DNA of 62,077 bases from Balneolales bacterium (GCA_007134845.1 SLKA01000032.1:1-62077), one strand, 5' to 3'. Shown: positions 9,208 to 19,687, counted from the first letter of the stretch. The notes: generated by a model from the sequence alone, not told the origin. Program-made: numbers and translations.

Positions 9208-9280
9208 CAGGGTGTTCACAGACTACGACAACAACAACGACAACAGATTTACAACCAATCAACAACCAAATACCTGATTT

Positions 9281-10189
9281 ATGAAATCACTCATAACATT
9301 TCAACTCCTTTTCCTGCTATCGTTCGCCATCGTGCTTAATGCATGCTCGGACGATTCAACGTCCAATGCGGACATGCAGGATCCCAGCATTACCGAAATC
9401 GCAGCCCTTAATGCCCAGTTCTCAACGCTGGTCGGTGCACTTCAAGCCACCGGTCTTGACGCTGCTCTGGATGGCGACGGTGAGTTCACCGTTTTTGCCC
9501 CTACCAATGATGCTTTTGCCGCACTTCCGGAAGGCACGCTGGAGTCGCTTGCAGAAGAACAGCTTGAGTCTATTCTGCTCTATCATGCCCTTGGTGCAGA
9601 AGTGTTTTCAGGTCAGCTTGAATCCGAGCAAACCGTGGAAACACTCAATGGTGAGGAGATCTTCGTCACAGCTGGCAGCAACGGCGGCGTGACGGTAAAC
9701 GGAACCGCATCGGTAACGTCAGCAAATATTGAAGCCAGAAATGGCGTCATTCATGTGATAGATAATGTAATACTTCCGGATGCTTACGGAACGATCGTGG
9801 ATAATGCTGTCAAGCGTTATTTCCTCTCCGCTTTAGTGGATGCCGTAATCCAGGCCGACCTTGCCGGAGCGCTGAGTGGTGAAGGGCCGTTCACTGTGTT
9901 TGCTCCCACCAACGCTGCTTTCGCCGTTATCGCCGGAGTTGCCTCTGATCTGACATTGGAGGAGCTTACAGATGTCCTTCTCTACCACGTGGTTCAGGGA
10001 GAAGTGCTTTCGTCAGATCTTCAGCCATCGCAACAGGTAACCACATTGAACGGAAATTCCATTACTGTTGAGGTGTCAGGTGGTGCCGCCACAGTCAACG
10101 GCAATGCCGCGATCACCACGGTTGATATCCAGGGTGTAAATGGTGTTATTCACGTCATTGATCAGGTATTGCTTCCCCCCTCTGAGTAG
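9281..10189 (+). CDS. Lipoprotein with two fasciclin (FAS1) domains
   Basis: 302 residues. A lipoprotein signal peptide ends in the lipobox VLNAC (Cys near residue 22), followed by a short Ser/Asp-rich linker. Two FAS1 domains occupy roughly 35-165 and 170-300. Each shows the H1 motif FTVFAPTNxAF and the H2-like ending VIHVIDxVLLP. FAS1 domains mediate adhesion or protein interaction at the cell surface. The protein is expected on the outer membrane or periplasmic face. Flanked by terminators on both sides, it is probably transcribed alone. Confidence 0.9.
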   Translation: MKSLITFQLLFLLSFAIVLNACSDDSTSNADMQDPSITEIAALNAQFSTLVGALQATGLDAALDGDGEFTVFAPTNDAFAALPEGTLESLAEEQLESILLYHALGAEVFSGQLESEQTVETLNGEEIFVTAGSNGGVTVNGTASVTSANIEARNGVIHVIDNVILPDAYGTIVDNAVKRYFLSALVDAVIQADLAGALSGEGPFTVFAPTNAAFAVIAGVASDLTLEELTDVLLYHVVQGEVLSSDLQPSQQVTTLNGNSITVEVSGGAATVNGNAAITTVDIQGVNGVIHVIDQVLLPPSE

Positions 10190-10240
10190 ATGATTTGAGA
10201 GCTGGGTATTGCTGCAATAATCTCAGTTATGGTTCTATTA

Positions 10241-10274
10241 AGCCATGGATGCACAAGCGTCCATGGCTTTTTTT
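10241..10274 (+). terminator. Rho-independent terminator of the fasciclin gene
   Basis: AGCCATGGA (10241-10249) pairs perfectly with TCCATGGCT (10260-10268) and is followed by an uninterrupted T-run to 10274. It lies between convergent genes and serves the plus strand. Confidence 0.9.
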
Positions 10275-10327
10275 CAATGAGGAGCTGTGTCTGCCATGAC
10301 AGATTCACGAATAGCTGAAACCGGATT

Positions 10328-12694
10328 TCAGCTGCCTGATTGCGTGAAACGAAATGTGAGTTCGCCGTTCTTTTCTGAAAGGGTTACATTACCGCCCTGT
10401 TGGAGCTTTCCAAACAGAAGTTCATCGACCAGCCGGTTTTTGATGGATTCCTGTATTACACGAGCCATCGGCCTTGCCCCGAATGCCGGATCGTAGCCTT
10501 TGTCAGCCAGCCAATCCACCGCTTTTTTTGTCATCCGGATGGAGACGTTTTTGCTTTTGAGCTGATGCTCCAGTTCACGGATGAATTTGTAAACTATGCT
10601 TTCGACTACGGTGCGGTCCAGATGCCGGAAGATGACAATATCGTCCAGACGGTTCCGGAATTCCGGACTGAATTGTTTTTCAATCGCTTTTTTGGGATCA
10701 CCTCCAAGTCTTTTCGACGGATCGCCGCCAAACCCGATCTGCGCACTGCTTATTTCGCGTGAACCTACATTTGAGGTCATTATCAGAAGCACATTGCGGA
10801 AGTCGGCTTTGCGGCCGGTGTTGTCGGTGGCCGTGGCGTAATCCATGATTTGCAGCAGTATATTGAAGATATCCGGATGGGCTTTTTCAATTTCATCCAG
10901 CAGCAGTACCGAATTCGGCTGTCGGCGGATGGCATCTGTAAGCAGTCCGCCCTGCTCGAAGCCGACATAACCGGCCGGTGCCCCGATCAGCCGCGATACG
11001 GTGTGTTTTTCCATGTACTCGCTCATGTCAAAGCGCACCAGCGGAATACCAAGTTGATCAGCCACCTGCCGGCACAGCTCGGTTTTACCGACGCCGGTCG
11101 GACCGGAGAAGAGGAATGAACCGACAGGCTTGGTTTCGTTGCCGAGGCCTGCCCGGCTTCGTTTCACAGCCGTGACAAGCGCCCGCACCGCATCTACCTG
11201 GCCATACACATTCCTGTTCAACGCAGCTTCCAGATCGCGCAGCCCTTCTTTTTCGGCTCCGGCAAGCTGATGCACCGGAACCCGTGCCATTTTTGAAACG
11301 AGAATTTCAATGTCTTTGGGAGCCAGCTGTTTGCGTTTTCCTGACTGAAGTGATACCTGTGAGCAGGCCTCGTCGATGACATCAATAGCTTTGTCAGGAA
11401 GGCGGCGTTCGGTCAGATACTTTGCGGAAAGCCGTGCCGCCACTTCCAGGGCGGAGTTTGTGATTTTCAGTCCGTGATAATCTTCATAGACACCCTTCAA
11501 CCCTTTTAGAATGTCAATAGTTGTGGGTATATCGGGTTCTTCGATCTCGATTTTCTGGAATCTCCGGGATAGTGCCCGGTCTTTTTCGAAGAGGTTTTTG
11601 TATTCTTCGAATGTGGTAGCACCAATACACCGAATATTACCGTCCGCCAGCAGTGGTTTGAGCATGTTGGAGGCATCCAGTGTGCTTGAACCGGCAGCTC
11701 CGGCCCCGATGATAGTATGAATTTCATCGATAAAGAGAATTACGTTTTTTCTCTTTTGCAATGCCTTCAGTACACCTTTTAGTCGTGCCTCGAAATCCCC
11801 GCGAAATTTGGTTCCGGCCAGCAGTGCTCCAAGATCAAGTGCATAGATCCGAAAGTTCTGAATTCGTTCGGGCACCTCATTTGCTACAATTTTCTGTGCC
11901 AGGCCCTGCGTGATGGCCGTCTTTCCGACACCGGGATCCCCGACGAAAATCGGATTGTTTTTCTGACGCCGGCAAAGGATTTCAATGCTGCGCCCGATTT
12001 CAAGATTTCGTCCGATTACCTTGTCAAACTGACCGTCCCGCGCTTTGGCTGTCCACTCCTCGGTGTACAATTCCAGGAGGTCTGTTTTTTGCTTATGTTT
12101 TTTTCCTCCCGGATGCTGGCCGGTTGCTGAATCCGGCTCCGGTTCGGCGTCAGGATCACCGGCAGGATCCGACATGAAGCCGGGCTTGTCATCCCCGTCA
12201 TATTCATCATCACGATCAGCAGATCCATCATCGGTTTTTTCAGGATCGTCCTCCGGATGCTCAAAACCGGGTTTGGAAATACGGTGTGCAACAAAGTTGA
12301 GCACATCGAGCCGGGATACGTCCTGCTTCTCCAAAAAATACATGGCATGGCTGTCTTCCTCAGCGAACATGGAGACAAGCAGATCTCCGACATCGGTCTC
12401 CTCCTGTTCCGCCGATCGGCTGTGGATCAGAGCCCGCTGAAGCGTTCGCCGGAATCCAATGGTATGAACAGGATCCATGGATTCATCATATCTTTTGGGA
12501 ATCTTGCTGTAATAGTCCTCCAGGTCAGCTTCCAGCAATTCCAGGTCCACACCGCAGTTTCTCAGGATATGATTCCCTGTGGCATCGTTGACAATGGCGT
12601 GAAGCAGATGTTCCAGGGTGACCATCTCGTGCTTGAGATGTGTCGCCATCAGAAAAGAGCTTCGAAGAACCTGGTCCAGTGTTTTGCTGATCAT
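10328..12694 (-). CDS. clpA: ATP-dependent Clp protease ATP-binding subunit ClpA
   Basis: 788 residues from the ATG at 12694. The double Clp-N domain (about 1-140) shows [20 protein letters not shown]. Two AAA+ modules follow: D1 with Walker [10 protein letters not shown] near 252-260 and Walker B LFIDEIHT, and D2 with [10 protein letters not shown] and [13 protein letters not shown]. Homology to E. coli ClpA is clear along the whole length. ClpA unfolds substrates and feeds them to ClpP, which is not in this window. Between the N-domain and D1 lies an unusually long, strongly acidic, Pro/Gly-rich linker (about 141-204). The upstream in-frame ATG at 12742 overlaps clpS; 12694 matches the usual ClpA start. 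clpS lies 26 bases upstream, so the two are cotranscribed. Confidence 0.95.
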   Translation of the reverse strand: MISKTLDQVLRSSFLMATHLKHEMVTLEHLLHAIVNDATGNHILRNCGVDLELLEADLEDYYSKIPKRYDESMDPVHTIGFRRTLQRALIHSRSAEQEETDVGDLLVSMFAEEDSHAMYFLEKQDVSRLDVLNFVAHRISKPGFEHPEDDPEKTDDGSADRDDEYDGDDKPGFMSDPAGDPDAEPEPDSATGQHPGGKKHKQKTDLLELYTEEWTAKARDGQFDKVIGRNLEIGRSIEILCRRQKNNPIFVGDPGVGKTAITQGLAQKIVANEVPERIQNFRIYALDLGALLAGTKFRGDFEARLKGVLKALQKRKNVILFIDEIHTIIGAGAAGSSTLDASNMLKPLLADGNIRCIGATTFEEYKNLFEKDRALSRRFQKIEIEEPDIPTTIDILKGLKGVYEDYHGLKITNSALEVAARLSAKYLTERRLPDKAIDVIDEACSQVSLQSGKRKQLAPKDIEILVSKMARVPVHQLAGAEKEGLRDLEAALNRNVYGQVDAVRALVTAVKRSRAGLGNETKPVGSFLFSGPTGVGKTELCRQVADQLGIPLVRFDMSEYMEKHTVSRLIGAPAGYVGFEQGGLLTDAIRRQPNSVLLLDEIEKAHPDIFNILLQIMDYATATDNTGRKADFRNVLLIMTSNVGSREISSAQIGFGGDPSKRLGGDPKKAIEKQFSPEFRNRLDDIVIFRHLDRTVVESIVYKFIRELEHQLKSKNVSIRMTKKAVDWLADKGYDPAFGARPMARVIQESIKNRLVDELLFGKLQQGGNVTLSEKNGELTFRFTQSGS

Positions 12695-12720
12695 CAGTGG
12701 TTGTGCGTTGGTAGTATGAT

Positions 12721-13035
12721 TTATGCTATTTCCATGGTGCATCGGAGCGGGAATCCGGCTTCCTTGCTGCTTCTGGCCACCATATCCACCTTGGTTTCAG
12801 CGATATCACGCGGGAAAAGCCCGCATACGCCGGATCCCTTCTGGTGGACATCGGTGGTAATGGTAACTGCTTCCGGCACCGATTTGCCAAAAATACCGGT
12901 CAGCACACTTACTACAAAATCAAAAGTGGTATAATCATCGTTCAGCAAAATGACTTTATAGAGTGGCGGCTCATCCACTTTTTCCTTCTTTTTTGTCCCG
13001 GTGGCAGCCTGTTTCTGGAATTCAATTTCGGACAT
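12721..13035 (-). CDS. clpS: ATP-dependent Clp protease adaptor ClpS
   Basis: 104 residues. After a Lys-rich N-terminal tail, the core PPLYKVILLNDDYTTFDFVV, the helix VTTDVHQKGSGVCGLF and the C-terminal PLRCTMEIA are the conserved ClpS fold. LNDDYT and the HxxG segment belong to the N-degron pocket and ClpA contact. ClpS delivers N-end-rule substrates to ClpAP. Its position directly before clpA fits that partnership. Confidence 0.95.
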   Translation of the reverse strand: MSEIEFQKQAATGTKKKEKVDEPPLYKVILLNDDYTTFDFVVSVLTGIFGKSVPEAVTITTDVHQKGSGVCGLFPRDIAETKVDMVARSSKEAGFPLRCTMEIA

Positions 13036-13266
13036 GGTTTGCTTTGACTTTGTTTGTTATATTCCGGCAATTCTGAAACGCCTGAGTGTCCCGTAAAATT
13101 ATCGTTTAGGTATTCACGTTGCAATAGTGAAACCCCTCGCTTGCAGATGTGTTTTCACTTTTTGCGATTATGTTATATTGTTATTCTCTTTGGAAGATTT
13201 GATGTGGAAGCGGGGGGCTTGTCGTAAGATAATTGCAAGTTAATACAACCGTAATGGTTTGATCGT

Positions 13267-15102
13267 ATGAATGAATCGGATAAGCCAGCAAAAATTTTCA
13301 ATCTGGATTTTGAGGTCGAGGGAGCAGTGCGCCGGAATCTTCTTCGTGTTGCGAAAAGACCACTGGAGAAACTGTTGTCTTTTAAAGGTCTGAACAATCT
13401 CTATAATGATGCGCTTAGGTATCAAACCGATCAGGCATTTTATGATAAGCTGCTTGAACGGATGAATGTAAACTACCATATCTCGGAACGCGATATGGAA
13501 AATATTCCCCAAAAGGGCCGTGTTGTCGTTGTTGCCAATCACCCGTTTGGAGGCATTGAGGGCATCATTCTTGCGTCCATATTGCGCTCTGCAAGAGGTG
13601 ACTCCAAGATACTTGCAAACTATTTGCTGGAATGTATTCCCGAATTGAGGGATGTTTTCTTTTTTGTAGATCCTTTCGGTGGAAAGAATTCAGCTCGCGC
13701 CAATCTTGCTTCGATGAAAAAATCGATTCAGTGGCTGCGTGACGACCATATGCTCGGAATATTTCCAGCCGGTGAAGTTGCTCATTTTTCAATGAGCAAG
13801 CGTAAAGTCGTGGAATCGGAATGGACCGAAACCGTTGCAGCGCTTGTTCGAAAAACCGAATCACCTGTGCTTCCGATCTACTTCGATGGTTTCAACGGAC
13901 CGATATTCCAGATGCTGGGAATGATGCACCCACGCCTTCGCACTTTGCTTCTGCCCAATGAACTGCTCAACAAGAAGGACCTGGATATTGATATCTGCAT
14001 AGGCAAGGTTATCAATTACAGCAAGCTCGCGACCTTTGAGGGTGACAAGGAGATGGTGAGCTATCTTCGCCAGCGTACGTTTATGCTGCAGAATCGCACC
14101 GGCGATGATGCCGGATCAGAGGCCTCCGTATCTGTAAATATTTCTGGTGAAACAATGAAGCCTATTGTAGATCCGATACCGCCGGAAGAGGTCGAGAATG
14201 AGATTGCCTCACTGCCGAAGACGCAGAAACTGCTCGAAAGCAAAGAACTGCAAGTCTATCACATGGTTAAAAAACAGGCGCCCAAAGTGATGCATGAAAT
14301 CGGCAGGCTCCGGGAGGTCACATTCCGGGGTACTTATGAAGGCACGGGAAAACCAATCGATCTGGACCCATTCGATGATTATTATGTCCATCTTTTCGTC
14401 TGGAACAAAGAGAAGAAAGAACTCGTCGGGGCTTACCGGATCGGGCGAACCGACAATGTGATCAAGCGTTACGGTAAGAAGGGGCTTTACACAACCACAT
14501 TATTCAATATAAAAAGCTCACTGTTTGACCAGATCAGTCCGGCGCTGGAAATGGGGCGCTCATTTGTGCGGCCGGAATATCAGCGAAGCTTTGCACCTCT
14601 GATGCTGCTTTGGAAGGGTATCGGCCATTATGTAGTAAAATATCCTAAATACAAAGTGTTGTTCGGACCGGTCAGCATCAGCAGCGAATACCATTCCATG
14701 TCGCGCCATCTCATGGTCTCGTTCCTCAAGCTTCATAACTATCTTCCGGATATGGCCCGCATGGTGAAGCCGAAAACGCCGTATCGCGGTCGCCGGGTAA
14801 AAGGGATGGATACGAAAAACCGCACCATGATCCGGAGTCTGGAGGATGTCTCGGAATTGATATCGGAATTCGAAAGTGATAATAAAGGAGTTCCAATCCT
14901 GCTCAAGCAGTACCTTAAGCTGGGTGGAAAACTGCTCGGATTCAATGTAGATCCGGATTTCAGCGATGTCCTTGACGGGTTGATATTGGTTGATCTAAGA
15001 AAAACAGATCCCAAGATTCTCAAGCGCTATATGGGCGATGAAGGCCTGAAAAAGTTTCACGAGTATCACAGCGACGAAAAGAAGGAAGAGATTACCGCCT
15101 GA
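13267..15102 (+). CDS. Bifunctional acyltransferase, OlsF-type (ornithine/amino-acid lipid synthesis)
   Basis: 611 residues. The N-terminal PlsC-like acyltransferase domain (about 75-280) has NHPFGGIEG at 91-99 and IFPAGEVAHFS near 162. A linker near 290-315 leads to a GNAT/hemolysin-type acyltransferase domain (about 320-520) with KQAPKVMHEIGRLREVTFRG and AYRIGR, then a C-terminal segment. This OlsA-plus-OlsB fusion is the layout of OlsF, which makes ornithine lipids by N- then O-acylation. Glycine or serine lipids are possible alternatives. The acidic residue of the PlsC motif is Glu98, with H-x5-E instead of the common H-x4/5-D. No partner genes adjoin it. Confidence 0.75.
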   Translation: MNESDKPAKIFNLDFEVEGAVRRNLLRVAKRPLEKLLSFKGLNNLYNDALRYQTDQAFYDKLLERMNVNYHISERDMENIPQKGRVVVVANHPFGGIEGIILASILRSARGDSKILANYLLECIPELRDVFFFVDPFGGKNSARANLASMKKSIQWLRDDHMLGIFPAGEVAHFSMSKRKVVESEWTETVAALVRKTESPVLPIYFDGFNGPIFQMLGMMHPRLRTLLLPNELLNKKDLDIDICIGKVINYSKLATFEGDKEMVSYLRQRTFMLQNRTGDDAGSEASVSVNISGETMKPIVDPIPPEEVENEIASLPKTQKLLESKELQVYHMVKKQAPKVMHEIGRLREVTFRGTYEGTGKPIDLDPFDDYYVHLFVWNKEKKELVGAYRIGRTDNVIKRYGKKGLYTTTLFNIKSSLFDQISPALEMGRSFVRPEYQRSFAPLMLLWKGIGHYVVKYPKYKVLFGPVSISSEYHSMSRHLMVSFLKLHNYLPDMARMVKPKTPYRGRRVKGMDTKNRTMIRSLEDVSELISEFESDNKGVPILLKQYLKLGGKLLGFNVDPDFSDVLDGLILVDLRKTDPKILKRYMGDEGLKKFHEYHSDEKKEEITA

Positions 15103-15170
15103 CAAAAAATCCATGGGTGCGAGTGATTGTTTCAGCTTACAGATACTGATGGCAGTACCCACGTTTATGG

Positions 15171-16541
15171 TCAGTCATCCGTTGGTGGAGCTGGCATGCG
15201 CGTATCGGATATCTGATCCAGGAATTTGAAGTGAGGCGACCGGGGATCTCCTGAGAATTCAAAAAACAGCTGACCATTTTTACGAGGCAGTTCAACCCGG
15301 AACAGTCCTTCGACTCCGTCAACAAAGTCATTGAATGCGGCGTTTGTCCGTGTAAATATGATGGAACCCTCCAAAATGTCGGCGCGAAGGTCGGGGGGCA
15401 GGGTCACAATACTGTTTATCTTTGCATCAAAGGGATCGGTGGACACTGCAGTATCATCGATGCGGAGCGTGTCCCCCGAGTTGCTCCATCTGGCCTGAAT
15501 CGATTGAATAGGCAGTTCCTTGTCTGAAAGTCCGAACATTCCGAATATCAGTCCGTATTGCTGCGTGAGATCGGAGGAGGGATACCACCAAATGTCACCC
15601 AGATAGACCGAAGTCTGACCAGGCAAGGTGAACGGATGACGCATTCTCTGCGAATCATCGAAAGATACAATGCTACTGACCGAGAGCGTATCCATGGAAA
15701 AACCACCCAGTTTGCCTGGCAATGGCAATCGGGCCACTTCATGCGTTGCGGCGTGGAGCATATAATTCAGGTTCCACTTTTCCGGATGATCAGGCCAGCC
15801 CGATTCACCATAACTCAGTTCTCCGGAAGTCCGCAGTGAGAGATCCGGTGTCGTCATGCGCAGTGAACTGAGCTTGGCCGACCTTTGCTCTGCGTTGTAT
15901 CGGATCTGAAATGTCAGCTGCTCGATAAATTCCGGAAAAAAAAATCCGGAGAAAACAGGCAAGGACTTAAGCTGTTCAGGAATTTCCTCATGGAACTCGA
16001 TATCATCCATTTTCAGACTAATGCGATGGTTCTGTCTGGGTGGGTGCGTGCTTCCTGCAATCTGAAGCAGTTCGTCCATCCGGCCGTTATAGATCAGGTG
16101 CAGGCTGCCGATCATCACGCTCTCCCCGAAAAGCCACTGGAACGGATCGTTATCCTCCCGCTGAAATCCAGAAATTCCGGAGGGTGTATCGTGAAAATTC
16201 AAATCTTCCATCCCGATGCGAAAGGAGTGGATCTGTGCCAGCGGATCGCCGGAACCCTTTCGCATCACCCGCCACATATCGGCATGTGTCAGCGATCCGG
16301 TTACCTTTTTTATTTCAATGAGATTTCCGTGATGATGAAAGGCGAGGTTGTTGACGGTCAGGGAGCCAAAGGCAGGGTTGACTGCTACTTTGTCGTAACG
16401 GTATTCCACACCATCGTCTACCGATGCGAGACGGTCAAGCTGCTGTGTTACAAGCGAAGCTAGATATCGTCCGCTGGCCCAGTTCAGAAAAAAAAACAGT
16501 CCGAGCAGCAGGATCAGAGTGAGTATCAGTTTGGTTCTCAT
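15171..16541 (-). CDS. Membrane-anchored AsmA-like / unknown protein
   Basis: 456 residues. One N-terminal transmembrane anchor (LILTLILLLGLFFFLNWASG) is followed by a long beta-rich periplasmic domain with repeated hydrophobic-polar strands, for example VAVNPAFGSLTVNNLAFHH and DGVEGLFRVELP. This layout resembles AsmA/DUF748-type proteins that act between the membranes. I do not recognise a specific family, so the call is structural only. It lies downstream of hisS on the same strand, separated by a 16-bp tandem repeat. Confidence 0.5.
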   Translation of the reverse strand: MRTKLILTLILLLGLFFFLNWASGRYLASLVTQQLDRLASVDDGVEYRYDKVAVNPAFGSLTVNNLAFHHHGNLIEIKKVTGSLTHADMWRVMRKGSGDPLAQIHSFRIGMEDLNFHDTPSGISGFQREDNDPFQWLFGESVMIGSLHLIYNGRMDELLQIAGSTHPPRQNHRISLKMDDIEFHEEIPEQLKSLPVFSGFFFPEFIEQLTFQIRYNAEQRSAKLSSLRMTTPDLSLRTSGELSYGESGWPDHPEKWNLNYMLHAATHEVARLPLPGKLGGFSMDTLSVSSIVSFDDSQRMRHPFTLPGQTSVYLGDIWWYPSSDLTQQYGLIFGMFGLSDKELPIQSIQARWSNSGDTLRIDDTAVSTDPFDAKINSIVTLPPDLRADILEGSIIFTRTNAAFNDFVDGVEGLFRVELPRKNGQLFFEFSGDPRSPHFKFLDQISDTRMPAPPTDD

Positions 16542-16549
16542 ATCAGACC

Positions 16550-16597
16550 GTCAGGCCATTATGTTGTCAGACCATTATATTGTCAGGCCATTTAGCT
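16550..16597 (+). repeat. 16-bp tandem repeat, three copies
   Basis: Three units (16550-16565, 16566-16581, 16582-16597) follow GTCAGRCCATTATRTT, with the last unit diverging at its end. They lie between hisS and the AsmA-like gene. Confidence 0.85.
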
Positions 16598-16637
16598 GTG
16601 AATCCACATATTCAACAGGATATGCTGTGCGCCCTGC

Positions 16638-17900
16638 TCAGGAAGAAAGAACACGTTCTGTTATTTCACTGCCGGATATCAGTGATTCTTCGCTTTTTTC
16701 CATATCACGCAGAGTGAACATATTGTCATTAAGCTCCTGTTCCCCGATAATTACTGCAAAACGGGCCTGCTGACGATTGGCATCCTTCATCTGTGCCTTA
16801 AGTGAGCGCCCGGAATAATCCATAGTACAAACCAGGCCGCTATTTCGCAAATCCGGCATTTTTTCAAGTGCCCAACGGGCAGCTTCTTCACCTCTTGTAA
16901 CAAAATAGATATCCGGACCGGACGGATCGGCCAGTTTTAGACCAAGAGCTTCGCAGGCAATCATAAGCCGCTCTATCCCGCAGGCAAAACCAACAGCAGG
17001 AGTGGGCGGTCCGCCAACTTCCTCAATCAATAGATCGTAGCGTCCGCCGCCGCCGAGAGCATCCTGGGATCCAAGGTCCGGACTGGTGAGCTCAAATGCC
17101 GTTTCGGTGTAGTAATCGAGTCCGCGCACAAGAAACGGATCTACATCATACGGAATGCGAAGCTTGTCGAGGAGATCCCTGACTGATTCAAAATGTTTGC
17201 GGGAAGCGGCACTGAGGAAGTCGGTTATGACGGGTGCGCCTGCTTTAAGCGGCTGGTCCTGCTCTTCCTTGGAGTCCAGGATACGCATGGGATTGGTATC
17301 GAGACGATTGCGTGATACCTCACTGAGCTGCCCGGCCAGAGGTTTAAAATAGTCGCGCAGTGCTTTTCGATAGGCTTCACGGGATTCGGGTTCGCCCACT
17401 GAATTCAGTTTAAGCGTGGTATTGGTGATACCGATCTGTCGATAGATCCTGGTCATGAAGGCGATGATCTCCACATCGGCGATGGAGCCCCGCGCACCGA
17501 CCAGTTCGGCTCCGAACTGGTGGAACTGGCGCTGGCGTCCCTTCTGCGGGCGTTCGGCCCGGAAGAAGGGGCCGATATAGTACAGCCGCTGTGTGCCGCC
17601 GCGCTGGGCCAGGTGATGCTGCACATAAGCCCGTGCAACCGGGGCTGTTCCTTCCGGACGGAGCACATAATGGTCCTCCCCACGATCAAACGTAAACATT
17701 TCCTTGCTCACAATATCCGTAAGCTGCCCGACGCCACGGGCAATAAGTTCGGTCTGCTCAAGCACGGGAGTCCGGATTTCCTGAAAGTGGAACAGTCGGG
17801 CCGTTTCGTGTATAATCGCTTCCAGCGCCTGCCACTGTTCGATTTCACCGGGCAGCAGATCCGTCATTCCGTGATGGGTAGTGTATGCCGTTTTACTCAT
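16638..17900 (-). CDS. hisS: Histidyl-tRNA synthetase
   Basis: 420 residues, normal for class II HisRS. Motif 2 is RAERPQKGRQRQFHQFG near 114-130. The HisA signature LVRGLDYYTETAFE lies near 256. GGGGRYDLL and the C-terminal anticodon-binding domain (DIYFVTRGEEA onward) are present. The enzyme charges tRNA-His in the cytoplasm. Upstream (17947-18028) is a degenerate tandem repeat, and the flippase gene ends at 18149. Confidence 0.97.
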   Translation of the reverse strand: MSKTAYTTHHGMTDLLPGEIEQWQALEAIIHETARLFHFQEIRTPVLEQTELIARGVGQLTDIVSKEMFTFDRGEDHYVLRPEGTAPVARAYVQHHLAQRGGTQRLYYIGPFFRAERPQKGRQRQFHQFGAELVGARGSIADVEIIAFMTRIYRQIGITNTTLKLNSVGEPESREAYRKALRDYFKPLAGQLSEVSRNRLDTNPMRILDSKEEQDQPLKAGAPVITDFLSAASRKHFESVRDLLDKLRIPYDVDPFLVRGLDYYTETAFELTSPDLGSQDALGGGGRYDLLIEEVGGPPTPAVGFACGIERLMIACEALGLKLADPSGPDIYFVTRGEEAARWALEKMPDLRNSGLVCTMDYSGRSLKAQMKDANRQQARFAVIIGEQELNDNMFTLRDMEKSEESLISGSEITERVLSS

Positions 17901-17946
17901 GGGTGTTCAGCGGGTTGTTCCAAATTGTTTGACTCATAACCTGACT

Positions 17947-18028
17947 CAGTCAGGGAGAACCTGTTTAAGGCAGGGAGAATCTGTTGCAGTCAAGGTGAAA
18001 AGGAGAATCTGTTTCAGTCAGGGTGAGA
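17947..18028 (+). repeat. Degenerate tandem repeat of about 20 bp, four units
   Basis: Units built on CAGTCAGGGAGAATCTGTTT recur at about 17947, 17970, 17987 and 18014 with small insertions. They fill the gap upstream of hisS. Confidence 0.7.
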
Positions 18029-18148
18029 TTGGCACAAAGATAAGAGAATCATGACACATTTCCTTTCATGCTGATACCGGCAGATTGCATTGGCAGTGCG
18101 AAGCTTCCATTCATTCAGCACCTCTTTTCCACATGCAGAGTGTGATGA

Positions 18149-19639
18149 CTATCCATTTCTGCGCCGGAAGACAGCCGATATCACCTGCCTGATAAATTCC
18201 TGAAGATCCTCTGACAGATTCAACAGAAAAATTCCGGTCACAACAATCACAGCAGCTATTGCCGATCTCAACACCAGATCGGCAATCCAGAATGGTAGCA
18301 ATGGCAGCCCCCATGCCACAAGCAGTGCCGCAATAAGAACGGCAAAGCCAAGAATGGTTTTTTTACTGAACGGATGGATGCCATAGCGGTACTTTACGTA
18401 GATCACATACAGGATGTTGTGGATGAGTACAGAAAGTGCCGTTGCCAGGGCTGCTCCGGTTATGCCGAATATCGGGATGAAGATGAGGTTGGTTCCGATC
18501 GTGAGCAGCACCAGCAGCACGGTAGCATAGAGATCGAACCGGTACCAGGGCGACGTACGGATGATAGCTGCATTGAGTCCGGCGGTCATATCGATCATCT
18601 TGGCAAGGCCGATAAACAGGAACACATAGATACCGGCGTGGTACTCCTTCGGCAGAAATTGATAGACATGATCCAGGTTGACCCCGATGATGATGAAAAT
18701 CAATCCGCCCACGAGCAGCTGATTGATGGAGCTTTTGGAGTAGATGATATCGATGGTTGCCACGTCCTTTTTGTACTGAGCTTCTGCGATTAATGGCTGA
18801 GAGATCTTCATGAGCGCTTTGGACGGGATTTTGATCATGCTGGCCAGATAAAAGCTGACGGCATAGACCGCTGTCTCGGCAAGGCTGGTCATTCCGCCCA
18901 CCATCAGCATGTCAATGTTGCCCAGCGCCATGGAAGTGACACTTCCTAGAATGGCAAATGCCCCATATTCCGCCATGCTTCGGATGCGGGCGCGGGTGAG
19001 GATACTGAGGTCGGGAATCACAAAAAGCTGCCCCCGGTATCCGATGTAAAGGAGCATTAGCAGTGTTTGCAGACCGAATGTGCCGACAAACATCCACATG
19101 AACATGCCGAACGGCATCCATCCAAAATAATAGAGAAGGACGACGACAGTTTGAAACAACCTGAGCAGTACATCCTGGAAGAATGTGGCCACGACGGTAT
19201 CAAACAGGGAGCGTATGTAGCTTTCGAGGATGTGAAAATAGAGGATGAAGAACAGCAGTGGAAACAGAAGCAGGTAGTAGTCGCCAAACAGGGCGCTATC
19301 ATCGGCATAGAAACGGATCAACGGCGATTGAAAAAGCCATCCGGCCAGGCACAGCAGCAGAAAACCGGCCAGTGGAATGACTGCAGCCAGGAACAGAAAA
19401 CCAAAATGCCGGCGTCCGGTGTTGCGGAACAGGGGAAAATAGCGAATCGTGACATTGCCCATACCCAGACTGGCGACCTGGGCGCCGATGATGCTGATAG
19501 AGATCATCACACGGGTAAGGCCGAACTGCTCCGCTTCCAGAACGAATGGAAAAAGCCAGATCACATTCACGAAGCCGATAAGGGCTCCGACATAGGAATA
19601 GATCGTATTGGTAAAACTCTGTCTAAGAATTACACCCAT
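18149..19639 (-). CDS. Oligosaccharide flippase / polysaccharide biosynthesis protein
   Basis: 496 residues, with 12-14 predicted membrane segments and MATE-like organisation: SFTNTIYSYVGALIGFVNVI at the N-terminus and FGLTRVMISISIIGAQVASLG near 40-60. Wzx-family proteins of this kind flip lipid-linked glycans across the inner membrane. It is the last gene of a minus-strand glycan set, 48 bases after the GT2 gene. The substrate is unknown. Confidence 0.85.
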   Translation of the reverse strand: MGVILRQSFTNTIYSYVGALIGFVNVIWLFPFVLEAEQFGLTRVMISISIIGAQVASLGMGNVTIRYFPLFRNTGRRHFGFLFLAAVIPLAGFLLLCLAGWLFQSPLIRFYADDSALFGDYYLLLFPLLFFILYFHILESYIRSLFDTVVATFFQDVLLRLFQTVVVLLYYFGWMPFGMFMWMFVGTFGLQTLLMLLYIGYRGQLFVIPDLSILTRARIRSMAEYGAFAILGSVTSMALGNIDMLMVGGMTSLAETAVYAVSFYLASMIKIPSKALMKISQPLIAEAQYKKDVATIDIIYSKSSINQLLVGGLIFIIIGVNLDHVYQFLPKEYHAGIYVFLFIGLAKMIDMTAGLNAAIIRTSPWYRFDLYATVLLVLLTIGTNLIFIPIFGITGAALATALSVLIHNILYVIYVKYRYGIHPFSKKTILGFAVLIAALLVAWGLPLLPFWIADLVLRSAIAAVIVVTGIFLLNLSEDLQEFIRQVISAVFRRRNG

Positions 19640-19687
19640 CAGTAGCGGCCGGATCGCGAATGTCTGGCTTGTTCGGTTACGTTAATA

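Larger units (their letters stand above)
8929..9280. other. Intergenic region between tricorn and fasciclin genes
   Basis: 352 bases without a gene on either strand. It holds a hairpin (8936-8965), a 13-bp direct repeat (8988-9013), a Rho-independent terminator (9041-9079), a possible promoter (9173-9207) and a CAA-rich leader before the fasciclin gene. Confidence 0.7.
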
